A stretch of DNA of 32,845 nt, taken from the NCBI GenBank assembly GCA_002840835.1, contig PHCQ01000058.1, positions 1 through 32,845 on the forward strand. Direction: 5' to 3'. This DNA is from Betaproteobacteria bacterium HGW-Betaproteobacteria-16. Lineage in GTDB: Bacteria > Pseudomonadota > Gammaproteobacteria > Burkholderiales > Burkholderiaceae_C. Positions within the stretch are counted from its first letter, which is position 1. Every line of letters begins with the position of its first letter. A program made the translations under genes and the position numbers. Positions 24,229-30,897 of the stretch are shown in pieces. The notes below the pieces were generated by a model. That model was not told the origin of the DNA, did not search any database, and was given only the letters and a program-made list of their open reading frames with translations.

Positions 24229-25790
24229 CGCGTCTCTTTCGCGGCGTCTTCATCGTCTGGGTGGTGTTGAGGTATGGCCTGGATGAGCTGGTGCTCTCCA
24301 GTTTCCAGCGGCCTGGCCTGCGCCTGCTGACGCGGATTGTTTCGATCGGCCGGGATCTCAGCAGCCCGCGCGGTGAGCGCCTGCGCCTGGCGCTGGAGCG
24401 CCTGGGCCCGATTTTTGTCAAATTCGGGCAGGTGTTGTCCACGCGGCGCGATCTGCTGCCGGCCGACATCGCGGACGAACTGGCCCGCCTGCAGGACCGG
24501 GTGCCCCCGTTTCCCAGCGCCGTGGCGGTGGCCACCATTGAGCGTGCATTCGGCAAGCCGCTGGACACGGTTTTCAGCCATTTTGAACAGGTCCCGGTGG
24601 CCAGTGCGTCGATTGCGCAAGTGCACTTTGCCACCTTGCGAAGCGGCCGACATGGAGGGCGCGAGGTGGCCGTGAAGGTGCTGCGGCCGCACATGCTCCC
24701 GGTGATCGAGAAGGATCTCAGCCTGATGCGGATGATGGCGGGCTGGGTCGAAAAACTGTCGTCTGATGGCAAGCGCCTGAAGCCGCGCGAGGTGGTCGGC
24801 GAATTCGACAAGTACCTGCACGATGAACTCGATCTGGTGCGTGAGGCCTCCAATGCCGCCCAATTGCGCCGCAACATGCAGGGTCTGGATCTGGTCCTCA
24901 TCCCGGAAATGCTGTGGGACTACTGCCACACGGAAGTAATGGTGATGGAGCGCATGCACGGCCTGCCCATCAACCGTGTGGACGAACTCCGGCGGCTGGG
25001 GGTGGACATTCCGAAGCTGGCACGAGACGGCGTCACCATCTTTTTTACCCAGGTGTTCCGAGACGGTTTTTTCCACGCCGACATGCACCCGGGGAACATC
25101 CAGGTCAGCGTCAACCCCGCGACATTCGGTCGTTACATCTCGCTCGACTTCGGCATCGTCGGCACGCTCACCGAGTTCGACAAGGAATACCTGGCGCAGA
25201 ACTTCACGGCCTTTTTCCGTCGCGACTACAAGCGCGTGGCCGAACTGCACGTGGAGTCGGGGTGGGTACCGGCCGACACGCGAATTGACGAGCTGGAGTC
25301 GGCCATCCGGGCAGTGTGTGAGCCTTACTTTGACCGGCCGCTGAAAGAGATTTCCCTCGGCATGGTGTTGATGCGCCTGTTTCAGACCTCTCGCCGATTC
25401 CAGGTGGAAATACAGCCGCAACTGGTGCTGTTGCAGAAAACGCTGCTCAACATCGAGGGTCTGGGTCGCGACCTTGACCCGGAGCTGGATCTCTGGAACA
25501 CGGCCAAGCCGTTTCTCGAAAAGTGGATGGTGGAGCAACTCGGCCCACAAAAGCTTTTGCAGCAACTCAAGGAAGAAGCGCCACAGTACGCCAAGTTGTT
25601 GCCGGCCCTGCCTCGTCTGTTGCACGACTACCTGCACCACAGACCCCACGAGATGCGGCGGGAGCTGGATGCCCTGCTGTCTGAGCAGCGCCGCACCAAT
25701 CGCCTGCTGCAGGGGATCATCTGGGGTGGCCTGGGATTCCTGCTCGGCCTGATCCTCATGCAGGTGCTGCTGCGGGTTCGAATCTGGTGA
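24225..25790 (+). CDS. ubiB: UbiB, atypical kinase-like protein of ubiquinone biosynthesis
   Basis: 521 residues, ABC1/ADCK/UbiB family. UbiB is an ATPase-active, atypical protein-kinase-like membrane protein needed for ubiquinone synthesis. The family KxGQ motif is KFGQ at 66-69 (IFVKFGQVLSTRRDLLP). SIAQVHFA is the A-rich nucleotide-binding loop, DELDLVREASNAAQLRRN contains the ExD motif, and HADMHPGNIQV and SLDFGIVGTL are the catalytic and metal-binding loops. Two hydrophobic stretches near the C-terminus (about 496-516) form the membrane anchor. It starts inside the ubiJ stop codon. Confidence 0.96.
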   Translation: MTRLFRGVFIVWVVLRYGLDELVLSSFQRPGLRLLTRIVSIGRDLSSPRGERLRLALERLGPIFVKFGQVLSTRRDLLPADIADELARLQDRVPPFPSAVAVATIERAFGKPLDTVFSHFEQVPVASASIAQVHFATLRSGRHGGREVAVKVLRPHMLPVIEKDLSLMRMMAGWVEKLSSDGKRLKPREVVGEFDKYLHDELDLVREASNAAQLRRNMQGLDLVLIPEMLWDYCHTEVMVMERMHGLPINRVDELRRLGVDIPKLARDGVTIFFTQVFRDGFFHADMHPGNIQVSVNPATFGRYISLDFGIVGTLTEFDKEYLAQNFTAFFRRDYKRVAELHVESGWVPADTRIDELESAIRAVCEPYFDRPLKEISLGMVLMRLFQTSRRFQVEIQPQLVLLQKTLLNIEGLGRDLDPELDLWNTAKPFLEKWMVEQLGPQKLLQQLKEEAPQYAKLLPALPRLLHDYLHHRPHEMRRELDALLSEQRRTNRLLQGIIWGGLGFLLGLILMQVLLRVRIW

Positions 25791-25838
25791 AGCCTGGCTG
25801 GGCGATGAACAGGCGCCCCATGGAGCGGGACCGCAATT

Positions 25839-25844
25839 TATAAT
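25839..25844 (+). promoter_or_regulatory. Candidate -10 box upstream of the fmdB-type gene
   Basis: TATAAT in the context GCAATTTATAATGCCCGG, about 50 bases after ubiB. It predicts a leader of roughly 110 bases before the ATG at 25963. The -35 region 17 bases upstream is poor (CCCCAT). Confidence 0.45.
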
Positions 25845-25962
25845 GCCCGGTTTTGTTCCAATTTCCGTCGGCTGGTGTTTGCCGTCAGACGGATGTTGGT
25901 TCAGCCGGCCATTCCCCGTCTTGATCCTTCCGGGTCCTACCGCTTTTCATCAGGTTCCAGCC

Positions 25963-26331
25963 ATGCCCATCTATGCGTACAAGTGCGAGTCCTGCGGTCA
26001 TGCCAAGGACGTTCTGCAGAAAATGTCCGACGATCCTTTGACCGTTTGCCCCGCTTGCGGTCAACCCAGTTTCCGCAAGCAGCTGACGGCAGCGGGATTT
26101 CAACTCAAGGGCTCCGGCTGGTACGTCACCGACTTCCGCGAAGGCAGCAAACCCGCTGCCACGCCTGCGGCGGAGGGCACTGCCCCTGCTGTCGCCGCAC
26201 CCGCTGCCAAAGGGGCCGGTGATACGGCCCCCGCTTCTTCAACCTCCCAGGCCGCAGCTGCGCCTGCTGCGGCCCCTGCCCCTGCGGCCAAGGCGCCTGC
26301 CAGTGCATCACCTGGCACCTCGTCTACCTGA
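25963..26331 (+). CDS. FmdB-type zinc ribbon protein with Ala/Pro-rich tail
   Basis: 122 residues. The N-terminal zinc ribbon MPIYAYKCESCGHAKDVLQ shows two CxxC pairs (Cys8/Cys11 and Cys29/Cys32, TVCPACGQ), followed by FRKQLTAAGFQLKGSGWYVTDF. This is the FmdB/CxxC_CxxC_SSSS family, whose function is mostly unknown (it was named from a regulatory role in amidase expression). From about residue 62 the chain is low-complexity Ala/Pro/Ser. The ATG at 25963 matches the family start exactly. DUF502 and aspS follow, a stable arrangement in Burkholderiales, and the DUF502 gene starts 8 bases downstream. Confidence 0.9.
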   Translation: MPIYAYKCESCGHAKDVLQKMSDDPLTVCPACGQPSFRKQLTAAGFQLKGSGWYVTDFREGSKPAATPAAEGTAPAVAAPAAKGAGDTAPASSTSQAAAAPAAAPAPAAKAPASASPGTSST

Positions 26332-26339
26332 CACCGGTC

Positions 26340-27020
26340 ATGCCCTCCTTGCGCAAATGGCTGCTTTCGGGCCTGCTGGTTCTGGTGCCCCTGATCATCA
26401 CCCTCTGGGTGCTGGACTGGGTCGTCACCACGCTGGATCAGACCTTGGGCATCCTGCCGGTCAGCTGGCATCCCGATCAGGTCCTCGGCATGCACATCCC
26501 CGGTCTGGGTGTCGTGTTTGCGCTGGCGGTGGTGCTGTCCATTGGCGCCATGGCGTCCAACATCATCGGCAACAAACTGGTGCACTGGTGGCACGCGCTG
26601 TTGCACCGCATTCCGGTCGTTCGTTCGATCTACTCGGGCGTCAAACAGGTGTCGGACACGCTGTTTTCAGAGAAGGGCAACGCTTTCCGCAAGGCGCTGC
26701 TGGTGCCCTGGCCGCACGAGGGCATGTGGACCATTGCATTTCTCACCGGTTCGCCGACAGGCGACCTGCTGACCCAATTGCGAGCCAGACCCGGTGCCCG
26801 GCCGGTCGATGACGTCGATGACTTCTGCAGCGTCTTTGTGCCCACTACGCCCAACCCGACGGGTGGCTACTTTGTGCTGGTGCGCAAAAGCGATTGCGTT
26901 GAGCTGCAGATGACGGTGGACGAGGCCTTGACCTACATCGTGTCCATGGGCGTGATCGTGCCGGGTGGCCCGCGAAACACCCATTTGAAGACGGCCGTCC
27001 TGCCGCCGTCCGCCTCCTGA
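26340..27020 (+). CDS. DUF502 family membrane protein
   Basis: 226 residues, an inner-membrane protein of unknown function. The first membrane segment is LLSGLLVLVPLIITLWVLDW (about 8-27) and the second GLGVVFALAVVLSIGAMASN (about 55-74). The conserved block RIPVVRSIYSGVKQVSDTL follows, then a soluble C-terminal domain with FVPTTPNPTGGYFVLV and a membrane-proximal DEALTYIVSMGVIVPG. These blocks define DUF502. It is probably cotranscribed with the fmdB-type gene (8-base gap) and aspS (48-base gap). Confidence 0.9.
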   Translation: MPSLRKWLLSGLLVLVPLIITLWVLDWVVTTLDQTLGILPVSWHPDQVLGMHIPGLGVVFALAVVLSIGAMASNIIGNKLVHWWHALLHRIPVVRSIYSGVKQVSDTLFSEKGNAFRKALLVPWPHEGMWTIAFLTGSPTGDLLTQLRARPGARPVDDVDDFCSVFVPTTPNPTGGYFVLVRKSDCVELQMTVDEALTYIVSMGVIVPGGPRNTHLKTAVLPPSAS

Positions 27021-27068
27021 ATTTTGTCCGCGGGCGTGCCCTGCTTATCTGTTGAAAGAAAATCTGAA

Positions 27069-28871
27069 ATGGCCATGCGCTCCCACTATTGCGGTCTGGT
27101 GACCGAAGCCCAGATGGGTGAAACCGTTCAGTTGTGTGGTTGGGTGAACCGACGCCGGGACCACGGTGGTGTCATCTTCATTGATCTGCGCGATCGCGAA
27201 GGCTACGTGCAGGTGGTGTGCGACCCTGATCGCGCCGAGATGTTCAAGACGGCCGAAGGCGTGCGCAATGAATACTGCGTTCAGGTCACGGGCCTGGTGC
27301 GCGCGCGTCCGGAAGGCACCACCAATGACAACCTCAAGAGCGGCAAGATCGAAGTGCTTTGCCACGAGCTGAAAGTGCTCAACGCCTCGATCACCCCCCC
27401 GTTCCAGCTGGACGACGACAACCTGAGCGAAACCACGCGCCTGACGCACCGCGTGCTCGACCTGCGCCGTCCCTACATGCAGAACAACCTGATGCTGCGC
27501 TACCGCGTGGCCATGGAGGTGCGCAAGTTCCTGGACGCCAACGGTTTCATCGACATCGAAACCCCGATGCTCACCAAGAGCACGCCCGAAGGCGCGCGCG
27601 ACTACCTCGTGCCCAGCCGTGTGCACGACGGCCATTTCTTCGCGTTGCCGCAAAGCCCTCAGCTGTTCAAACAGCTGCTCATGGTGGCGGGCTTCGACCG
27701 CTACTACCAGATCACCAAGTGCTTCCGCGATGAAGACCTGCGCGCCGATCGCCAGCCCGAGTTCACGCAGATCGATATTGAAACCTCGTTCCTGACCGAG
27801 GAAGACATCCGCGACATGTTCCAGGGCATGATCAAGACGGTGTTCCAGAACACCCTGGGCGTGGACCTGGGTGATTTCCCGGTCATGGCATACAGCGAGG
27901 CCATGCACCGCTTCGGCTCAGACAAGCCCGACTTGCGCGTCAAACTCGAATTCACCGAGCTCACCGACGTGATGGCCGATGTGGACTTCAAGGTCTTCAG
28001 CGCGCCCGCCACCATGAAAAATGGCCGCGTTGTCGCCCTGTGCGTGCGCGGCGGCGCGGAGATCAGCCGCAGCGAGATCGACGCCTACACCGAGTTCGTC
28101 AAGATCTACGGCGCCAAGGGCCTGGCCTGGATCAAGGTCAACGAAGTGGCCAAGGGGCGCGACGGACTGCAGAGCCCGATCGTGAAGAACTTGCACGACG
28201 CGGCCGTGGCCGAGATCCTGAAGCGCACGGGTGCGCAGGACGGCGACATCATCTTCTTTGGCGCCGACAAGGCCAAGGTAGTCAACGACGCCATTGGCGC
28301 GCTGCGCATCAAGATCGGCCACAGCGAGCTGGGCAAGAAGAATGGATTGTTCGAGGACCGCTGGGCGCCCATGTGGGTGGTGGACTTCCCCATGTTCGAA
28401 CACGACGAGGAGGCCGACCGCTGGACCGCCGTGCACCACCCATTCACTGCTCCGAAGGATGGCCATGAGGACTGGATGGTGACAGCGCCCGAAAAGTGCA
28501 TCGCCAAGGGCTACGATATGGTGCTCAACGGTTGGGAAATCGGTGGCGGCTCGGTGCGTATCCACACGGCCGCGGTGCAGCAGAAGGTGTTCGACGCCTT
28601 GAAGATCACGCCTGAAGAAGCGCAACTCAAGTTCGGCTTCCTGCTCGACGCGCTGCAATACGGTGCCCCGCCGCACGGCGGCCTCGCCTTCGGCCTCGAT
28701 CGTGTCGTGACGCTGATGACCGGTGCCGAGTCGATTCGCGACGTGATTGCCTTCCCCAAGACCCAGCGTGCGCAATGCCTGCTGACCCAGGCACCCAGTC
28801 TTGTCGACGAGAAGCAGTTGCGTGAACTGCATATTCGCCTGCGCAACGCCGATCTGGCCAAGACGGCCTGA
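27069..28871 (+). CDS. aspS: Aspartyl-tRNA synthetase, probably non-discriminating
   Basis: 600 residues, bacterial class IIb type with an N-terminal OB-fold anticodon domain, a class II core and a GAD insertion. Motif 2 FRDEDLRADRQPEFTQID starts near residue 219, and motif 3 GLAFGLDRVV near 538. The OB fold reads WVNRRRDHGGVIF. A His at this position, about residue 30 counted from MRSHYC, is the residue tied to relaxed tRNA choice in non-discriminating AspRS, where E. coli has Leu. The enzyme may therefore also make Asp-tRNA-Asn for GatCAB. ATG 27069 (MAMRSHYC) or ATG 27075 may be the start; an upstream frame to 27024 is not family-like. A strong terminator follows. Confidence 0.95.
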   Translation: MAMRSHYCGLVTEAQMGETVQLCGWVNRRRDHGGVIFIDLRDREGYVQVVCDPDRAEMFKTAEGVRNEYCVQVTGLVRARPEGTTNDNLKSGKIEVLCHELKVLNASITPPFQLDDDNLSETTRLTHRVLDLRRPYMQNNLMLRYRVAMEVRKFLDANGFIDIETPMLTKSTPEGARDYLVPSRVHDGHFFALPQSPQLFKQLLMVAGFDRYYQITKCFRDEDLRADRQPEFTQIDIETSFLTEEDIRDMFQGMIKTVFQNTLGVDLGDFPVMAYSEAMHRFGSDKPDLRVKLEFTELTDVMADVDFKVFSAPATMKNGRVVALCVRGGAEISRSEIDAYTEFVKIYGAKGLAWIKVNEVAKGRDGLQSPIVKNLHDAAVAEILKRTGAQDGDIIFFGADKAKVVNDAIGALRIKIGHSELGKKNGLFEDRWAPMWVVDFPMFEHDEEADRWTAVHHPFTAPKDGHEDWMVTAPEKCIAKGYDMVLNGWEIGGGSVRIHTAAVQQKVFDALKITPEEAQLKFGFLLDALQYGAPPHGGLAFGLDRVVTLMTGAESIRDVIAFPKTQRAQCLLTQAPSLVDEKQLRELHIRLRNADLAKTA

Positions 28872-28944
28872 GGCAGCGACGAACAGTCCCCGCGAGGCGC
28901 ATGCATCCACAGGGGCTGGAACGGGGCCGATCTTGCCTTGAGCC

Positions 28945-28979
28945 AAAAAATGGGCGCTGTTTCGGCGCCCATTTTTTTG
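28945..28979 (+). terminator. Rho-independent terminator after aspS
   Basis: AAAAAATGGGCGC (28945-28957) and GCGCCCATTTTTT (28965-28977) pair perfectly over 13 bp around a 7-base loop, with the T-run at the end. It ends the fmdB-DUF502-aspS transcript. Confidence 0.92.
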
Positions 28980-29080
28980 TGTGCTGAGTGTTCTTCCGAC
29001 TGCTTTGGTGTGCCAAAAGAGGCACAAGGCCATGTTGCTGTCAGGGTTTGGTACCATGGTTTTTTGTAAAGGAGTACCTG

Positions 29081-29401
29081 ATGAGCAAAGCCAAGCTGGA
29101 TTCTCTCGCAGACAAGGAAAAACTGGTCGCCGACTTGCAGCGCGTGATCTCAGACGCCGAAGAGTTGATGCAGGCGACGGCCCATCAAACGGAGGGCAAG
29201 GTGGTTGAGCTCCGTGAAAAGATCAACGAGAACCTGCGAAACGCCCGCCACAAGCTGGCAGACGTGGAAGACACCATCAGACTCAAGACCCGTGAAGTGG
29301 CCCGCGCCACCGACGACTACGTCCATGAACACCCCTGGCGAGCCATCGGCACGGCAGCAGGCGCCGGACTGGTCATCGGCCTGCTGATCGGCCGGCGCTG
29401 A
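29081..29401 (+). CDS. DUF883 / YqjD-ElaB family membrane-anchored protein
   Basis: 106 residues. An amphipathic helical N-terminus (1 to about 82) has heptad-like charge (KLVADLQRVISDAEELMQAT, LREKINENLRNARHKLADVE). It is followed by HEHPWRAIGTAAGAGLVIGL and the end GRR, the C-terminal glycine-rich anchor (about 87-104) of the family. YqjD-type proteins are tail-anchored inner-membrane proteins that can bind ribosomes in stationary phase in E. coli; that role is not shown here. AAAGGAG lies upstream of the ATG, which excludes the longer frame starting at 28988. yqjE- and yqjK-like genes follow, as in E. coli. Confidence 0.9.
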   Translation: MSKAKLDSLADKEKLVADLQRVISDAEELMQATAHQTEGKVVELREKINENLRNARHKLADVEDTIRLKTREVARATDDYVHEHPWRAIGTAAGAGLVIGLLIGRR

Positions 29402-29428
29402 GCCGCCGATTGACCCCCGCGCCAACAA

Positions 29429-29803
29429 ATGTCTGAATCACCGCAGCGGTTGTCCGCATCACTCAAGACCCTCGCAGGCACTGTGCTGGAGTTGCTGCAG
29501 CTGCGGCTGGAGTTACTCAGCGTAGAAGCGCAGGAAGAAGTGCAGCGCTTGGGTGGCCTGCTGGTTTATGGCGCGGTGGCAGTGACCTTTGTCAGCCTGG
29601 GGCTCGGTTTCTTGTCCATCCTGATCACCGTGGCGCTTTGGGAGTCGCACCGCCTGCTGGCCCTTTCGGTGTTTGCGACGCTGTTTCTGACACTGGGTGG
29701 TGTGTGTGCCTGGATGGCGCGGGAACGCGCACTGGCCGGCACGCGCTTTTTTTCGTCGAGCGCCGAAGAGCTCAAGCGGGATCGCGAAAGCCTCCGCTCA
29801 TGA
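29429..29803 (+). CDS. YqjE / phage-holin-like (DUF1469) membrane protein
   Basis: 124 residues. An amphipathic N-terminus (LELLQLRLELLSVEAQEEVQ) leads into two membrane helices, at about 44-70 (LLVYGAVAVTFVSLGLGFL) and 76-95 (LLALSVFATLFLTLGGVCAW). A charged C-terminus (SAEELKRDRESLRS) follows. This is the YqjE or Actinobacteria-holin-X-like family. The name reflects similarity only; there is no phage context. It sits 27 bases after the DUF883 gene and 10 bases before the YqjK-like gene, which points to one transcript. Confidence 0.85.
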   Translation: MSESPQRLSASLKTLAGTVLELLQLRLELLSVEAQEEVQRLGGLLVYGAVAVTFVSLGLGFLSILITVALWESHRLLALSVFATLFLTLGGVCAWMARERALAGTRFFSSSAEELKRDRESLRS

Positions 29804-29813
29804 GGGTTCTGGC

Positions 29814-30116
29814 ATGAATCAGCGCAGCGCCTCGCTGGCCCATCGGCGTGAAAACCTGCTGGCGCGATCGGCTCTGCTGCGCCGGCAAGCGGTTGAGCAG
29901 TCGGTGGCACTGAATCCGGTTTTCACTACTGCAGACCGGCTGCAGGATGCCTGGTGGTGGATTCGGGCGCACCCGGAAGCCCTGGCCGCTGGCGCGTTGG
30001 CACTGGTGGTATGGCGACCACGCAAGGCATGGTCCATCGGCTGGCGTGGCTGGTCGATGTGGAAGCTGTACCAGCGCTGGCATGCGACCGGTTTGTCATT
30101 TGGGCGCTTCCTTTGA
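29814..30116 (+). CDS. YqjK-like small protein
   Basis: 100 residues, MNQRSASLAHRRENLLARSA onward. The start of arginine-rich repeats (HRRENLLARSALLRRQ) and the single hydrophobic stretch HPEALAAGALALVVW (about 54-68) fit YqjK-like proteins. So does the third place in the YqjD-YqjE-YqjK gene order. The Trp/Arg-rich C-terminus (WRPRKAWSIGWRGWSMWKLY) may lie on the membrane. GAGG lies about 9 bases before the ATG at 29814. Function is unknown. Confidence 0.75.
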   Translation: MNQRSASLAHRRENLLARSALLRRQAVEQSVALNPVFTTADRLQDAWWWIRAHPEALAAGALALVVWRPRKAWSIGWRGWSMWKLYQRWHATGLSFGRFL

Positions 30117-30128
30117 CGCTGCCTCACG

Positions 30129-30614
30129 ATGGTCACCCACGGCGCGCCGTCGTGTCCACCCACCCCATCCGGTTTCAAGATTCCCCAGTCCGTGCTGGTC
30201 GTGGTTTACACGCAGCAACGGGACGTGCTGCTGATTGAGCGGGCAGACGCACCTGGCTTCTGGCAGTCGGTCACCGGTTCCAAGGACACGGCAACTGAGC
30301 CCTATGCACTGACCGCTGCGCGCGAAGTGGCCGAAGAAACCGGGCTGGACGCCCTGGCCCCGGGTCACGTGCTGACCGACTGGGGTATTGAAAACGTCTA
30401 CGAGATCTACCCGCAGTGGCTGTACCGATATGCGCCTGGCACCACTCGGAACACCGAGCGCGTGTTTGGTTTGCGCATACCGGCACGCAGGCAGGTGACC
30501 CTGAGCCCGCGCGAGCACCGTGCCCAGACATGGCTGCCATGGCAGGCCGCAGCCGATCGGTGCTTTTCTCCCTCCAACGCCGAAGCCATCCTGCTGCTTT
30601 CGCACTTTGGGTGA
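30129..30614 (+). CDS. nudB: Dihydroneopterin triphosphate diphosphatase (Nudix)
   Basis: 161 residues. NudB removes pyrophosphate from dihydroneopterin triphosphate in folate synthesis. PQSVLVVVYTQQRDVLLIER, the FWQSVTGSKD start of the Nudix box and AAREVAEETGLD (RE-x-x-EE-x-G) are clear. Compared with the strict box there is one extra residue between the first Gly and the first Glu (GSKDTATE); in my reading this spacing is usual for beta- and gammaproteobacterial relatives. NVYEIYPQWLYRYAPG and EHRAQTWLPWQAA agree with NudB. It lies after aspS, as commonly seen in Burkholderiales. The binding site is weak. No terminator with a T-run is seen directly after it. Confidence 0.88.
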   Translation: MVTHGAPSCPPTPSGFKIPQSVLVVVYTQQRDVLLIERADAPGFWQSVTGSKDTATEPYALTAAREVAEETGLDALAPGHVLTDWGIENVYEIYPQWLYRYAPGTTRNTERVFGLRIPARRQVTLSPREHRAQTWLPWQAAADRCFSPSNAEAILLLSHFG

Positions 30615-30655
30615 GGCCATCGTGCAGGGGGGGCGTGGCGCTGCTTTCAGGTACG

Positions 30656-30679
30656 ACTTCTTAGCACTTAAGAAGTGCT
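30656..30679. repeat. Interleaved alternative hairpins
   Basis: ACTTCTTA (30656-30663) pairs with TAAGAAGT (30669-30676). AGCACTT (30663-30669) can instead pair with AAGTGCT (30673-30679). The two stems share bases and cannot form together. Confidence 0.6.
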
Positions 30680-30816
30680 GTGCGTCGCGATCTCCAGTTG
30701 ATCAGACCCTTTTGAGCTATGTTTTTGCGACACATCGCCGCTGTGTAGTGCGAAGTTGTTCACGCTTGTGCGCTTGCAGGCATGGGTCGAAGCCTGTCCC
30801 GCAGTTTGGTTAAGGG

Positions 30817-30876
30817 AAAATGAATACCAATTGGATATGGGGTAGACCAAAGTCCCCATCCTGGGATTCATTTTTT
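30817..30876 (+). terminator. Attenuator-like hairpin before the surface-protein gene
   Basis: AAAATGAAT (30817-30825) pairs with ATTCATTTT (30866-30874). Inside, GGAT and GGGG (30833-30842) pair with CCCCATCC (30854-30861), with a small bulge. T71-T76 gives a T-run on the descending arm. It has the shape of an intrinsic terminator, 20 bases before the next gene's start and 200 bases after nudB. Confidence 0.6.
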
Positions 30877-30897
30877 GACAAGCGGGCGTTGGCGAGC

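Larger units (their letters stand above)
30615..30897 (+). promoter_or_regulatory. Non-coding leader between nudB and the large surface protein
   Basis: 283 bases with no convincing gene. It contains interleaved hairpins at 30656-30679, a CAGGC/GCCTG stem near 30777-30796, and a long imperfect hairpin with a T-run (30817-30876) ending about 20 bases before the ATG. AT-richer stretches (TTGATC near 30698, TATGTT near 30718) are too closely spaced for a good sigma-70 promoter. No known riboswitch pattern was recognised. Confidence 0.5.

Noticed and set aside
23946..25649. 567-residue open frame antisense to ubiJ-ubiB
   Set aside because: Composition rich in His/Gln/Arg and no domain. The sense strand is UbiB with all motifs.
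25843..25962. N-terminal extension of the FmdB-type protein
   Set aside because: The family begins exactly at MPIYAYKC. The extension includes sequence just after the candidate -10 box and is not conserved-looking.
29429..29803. Prophage remnant suggested by a holin-like protein
   Set aside because: No phage genes nearby. YqjE-type proteins share this label by similarity, and the YqjD/YqjK-like neighbours explain the gene.
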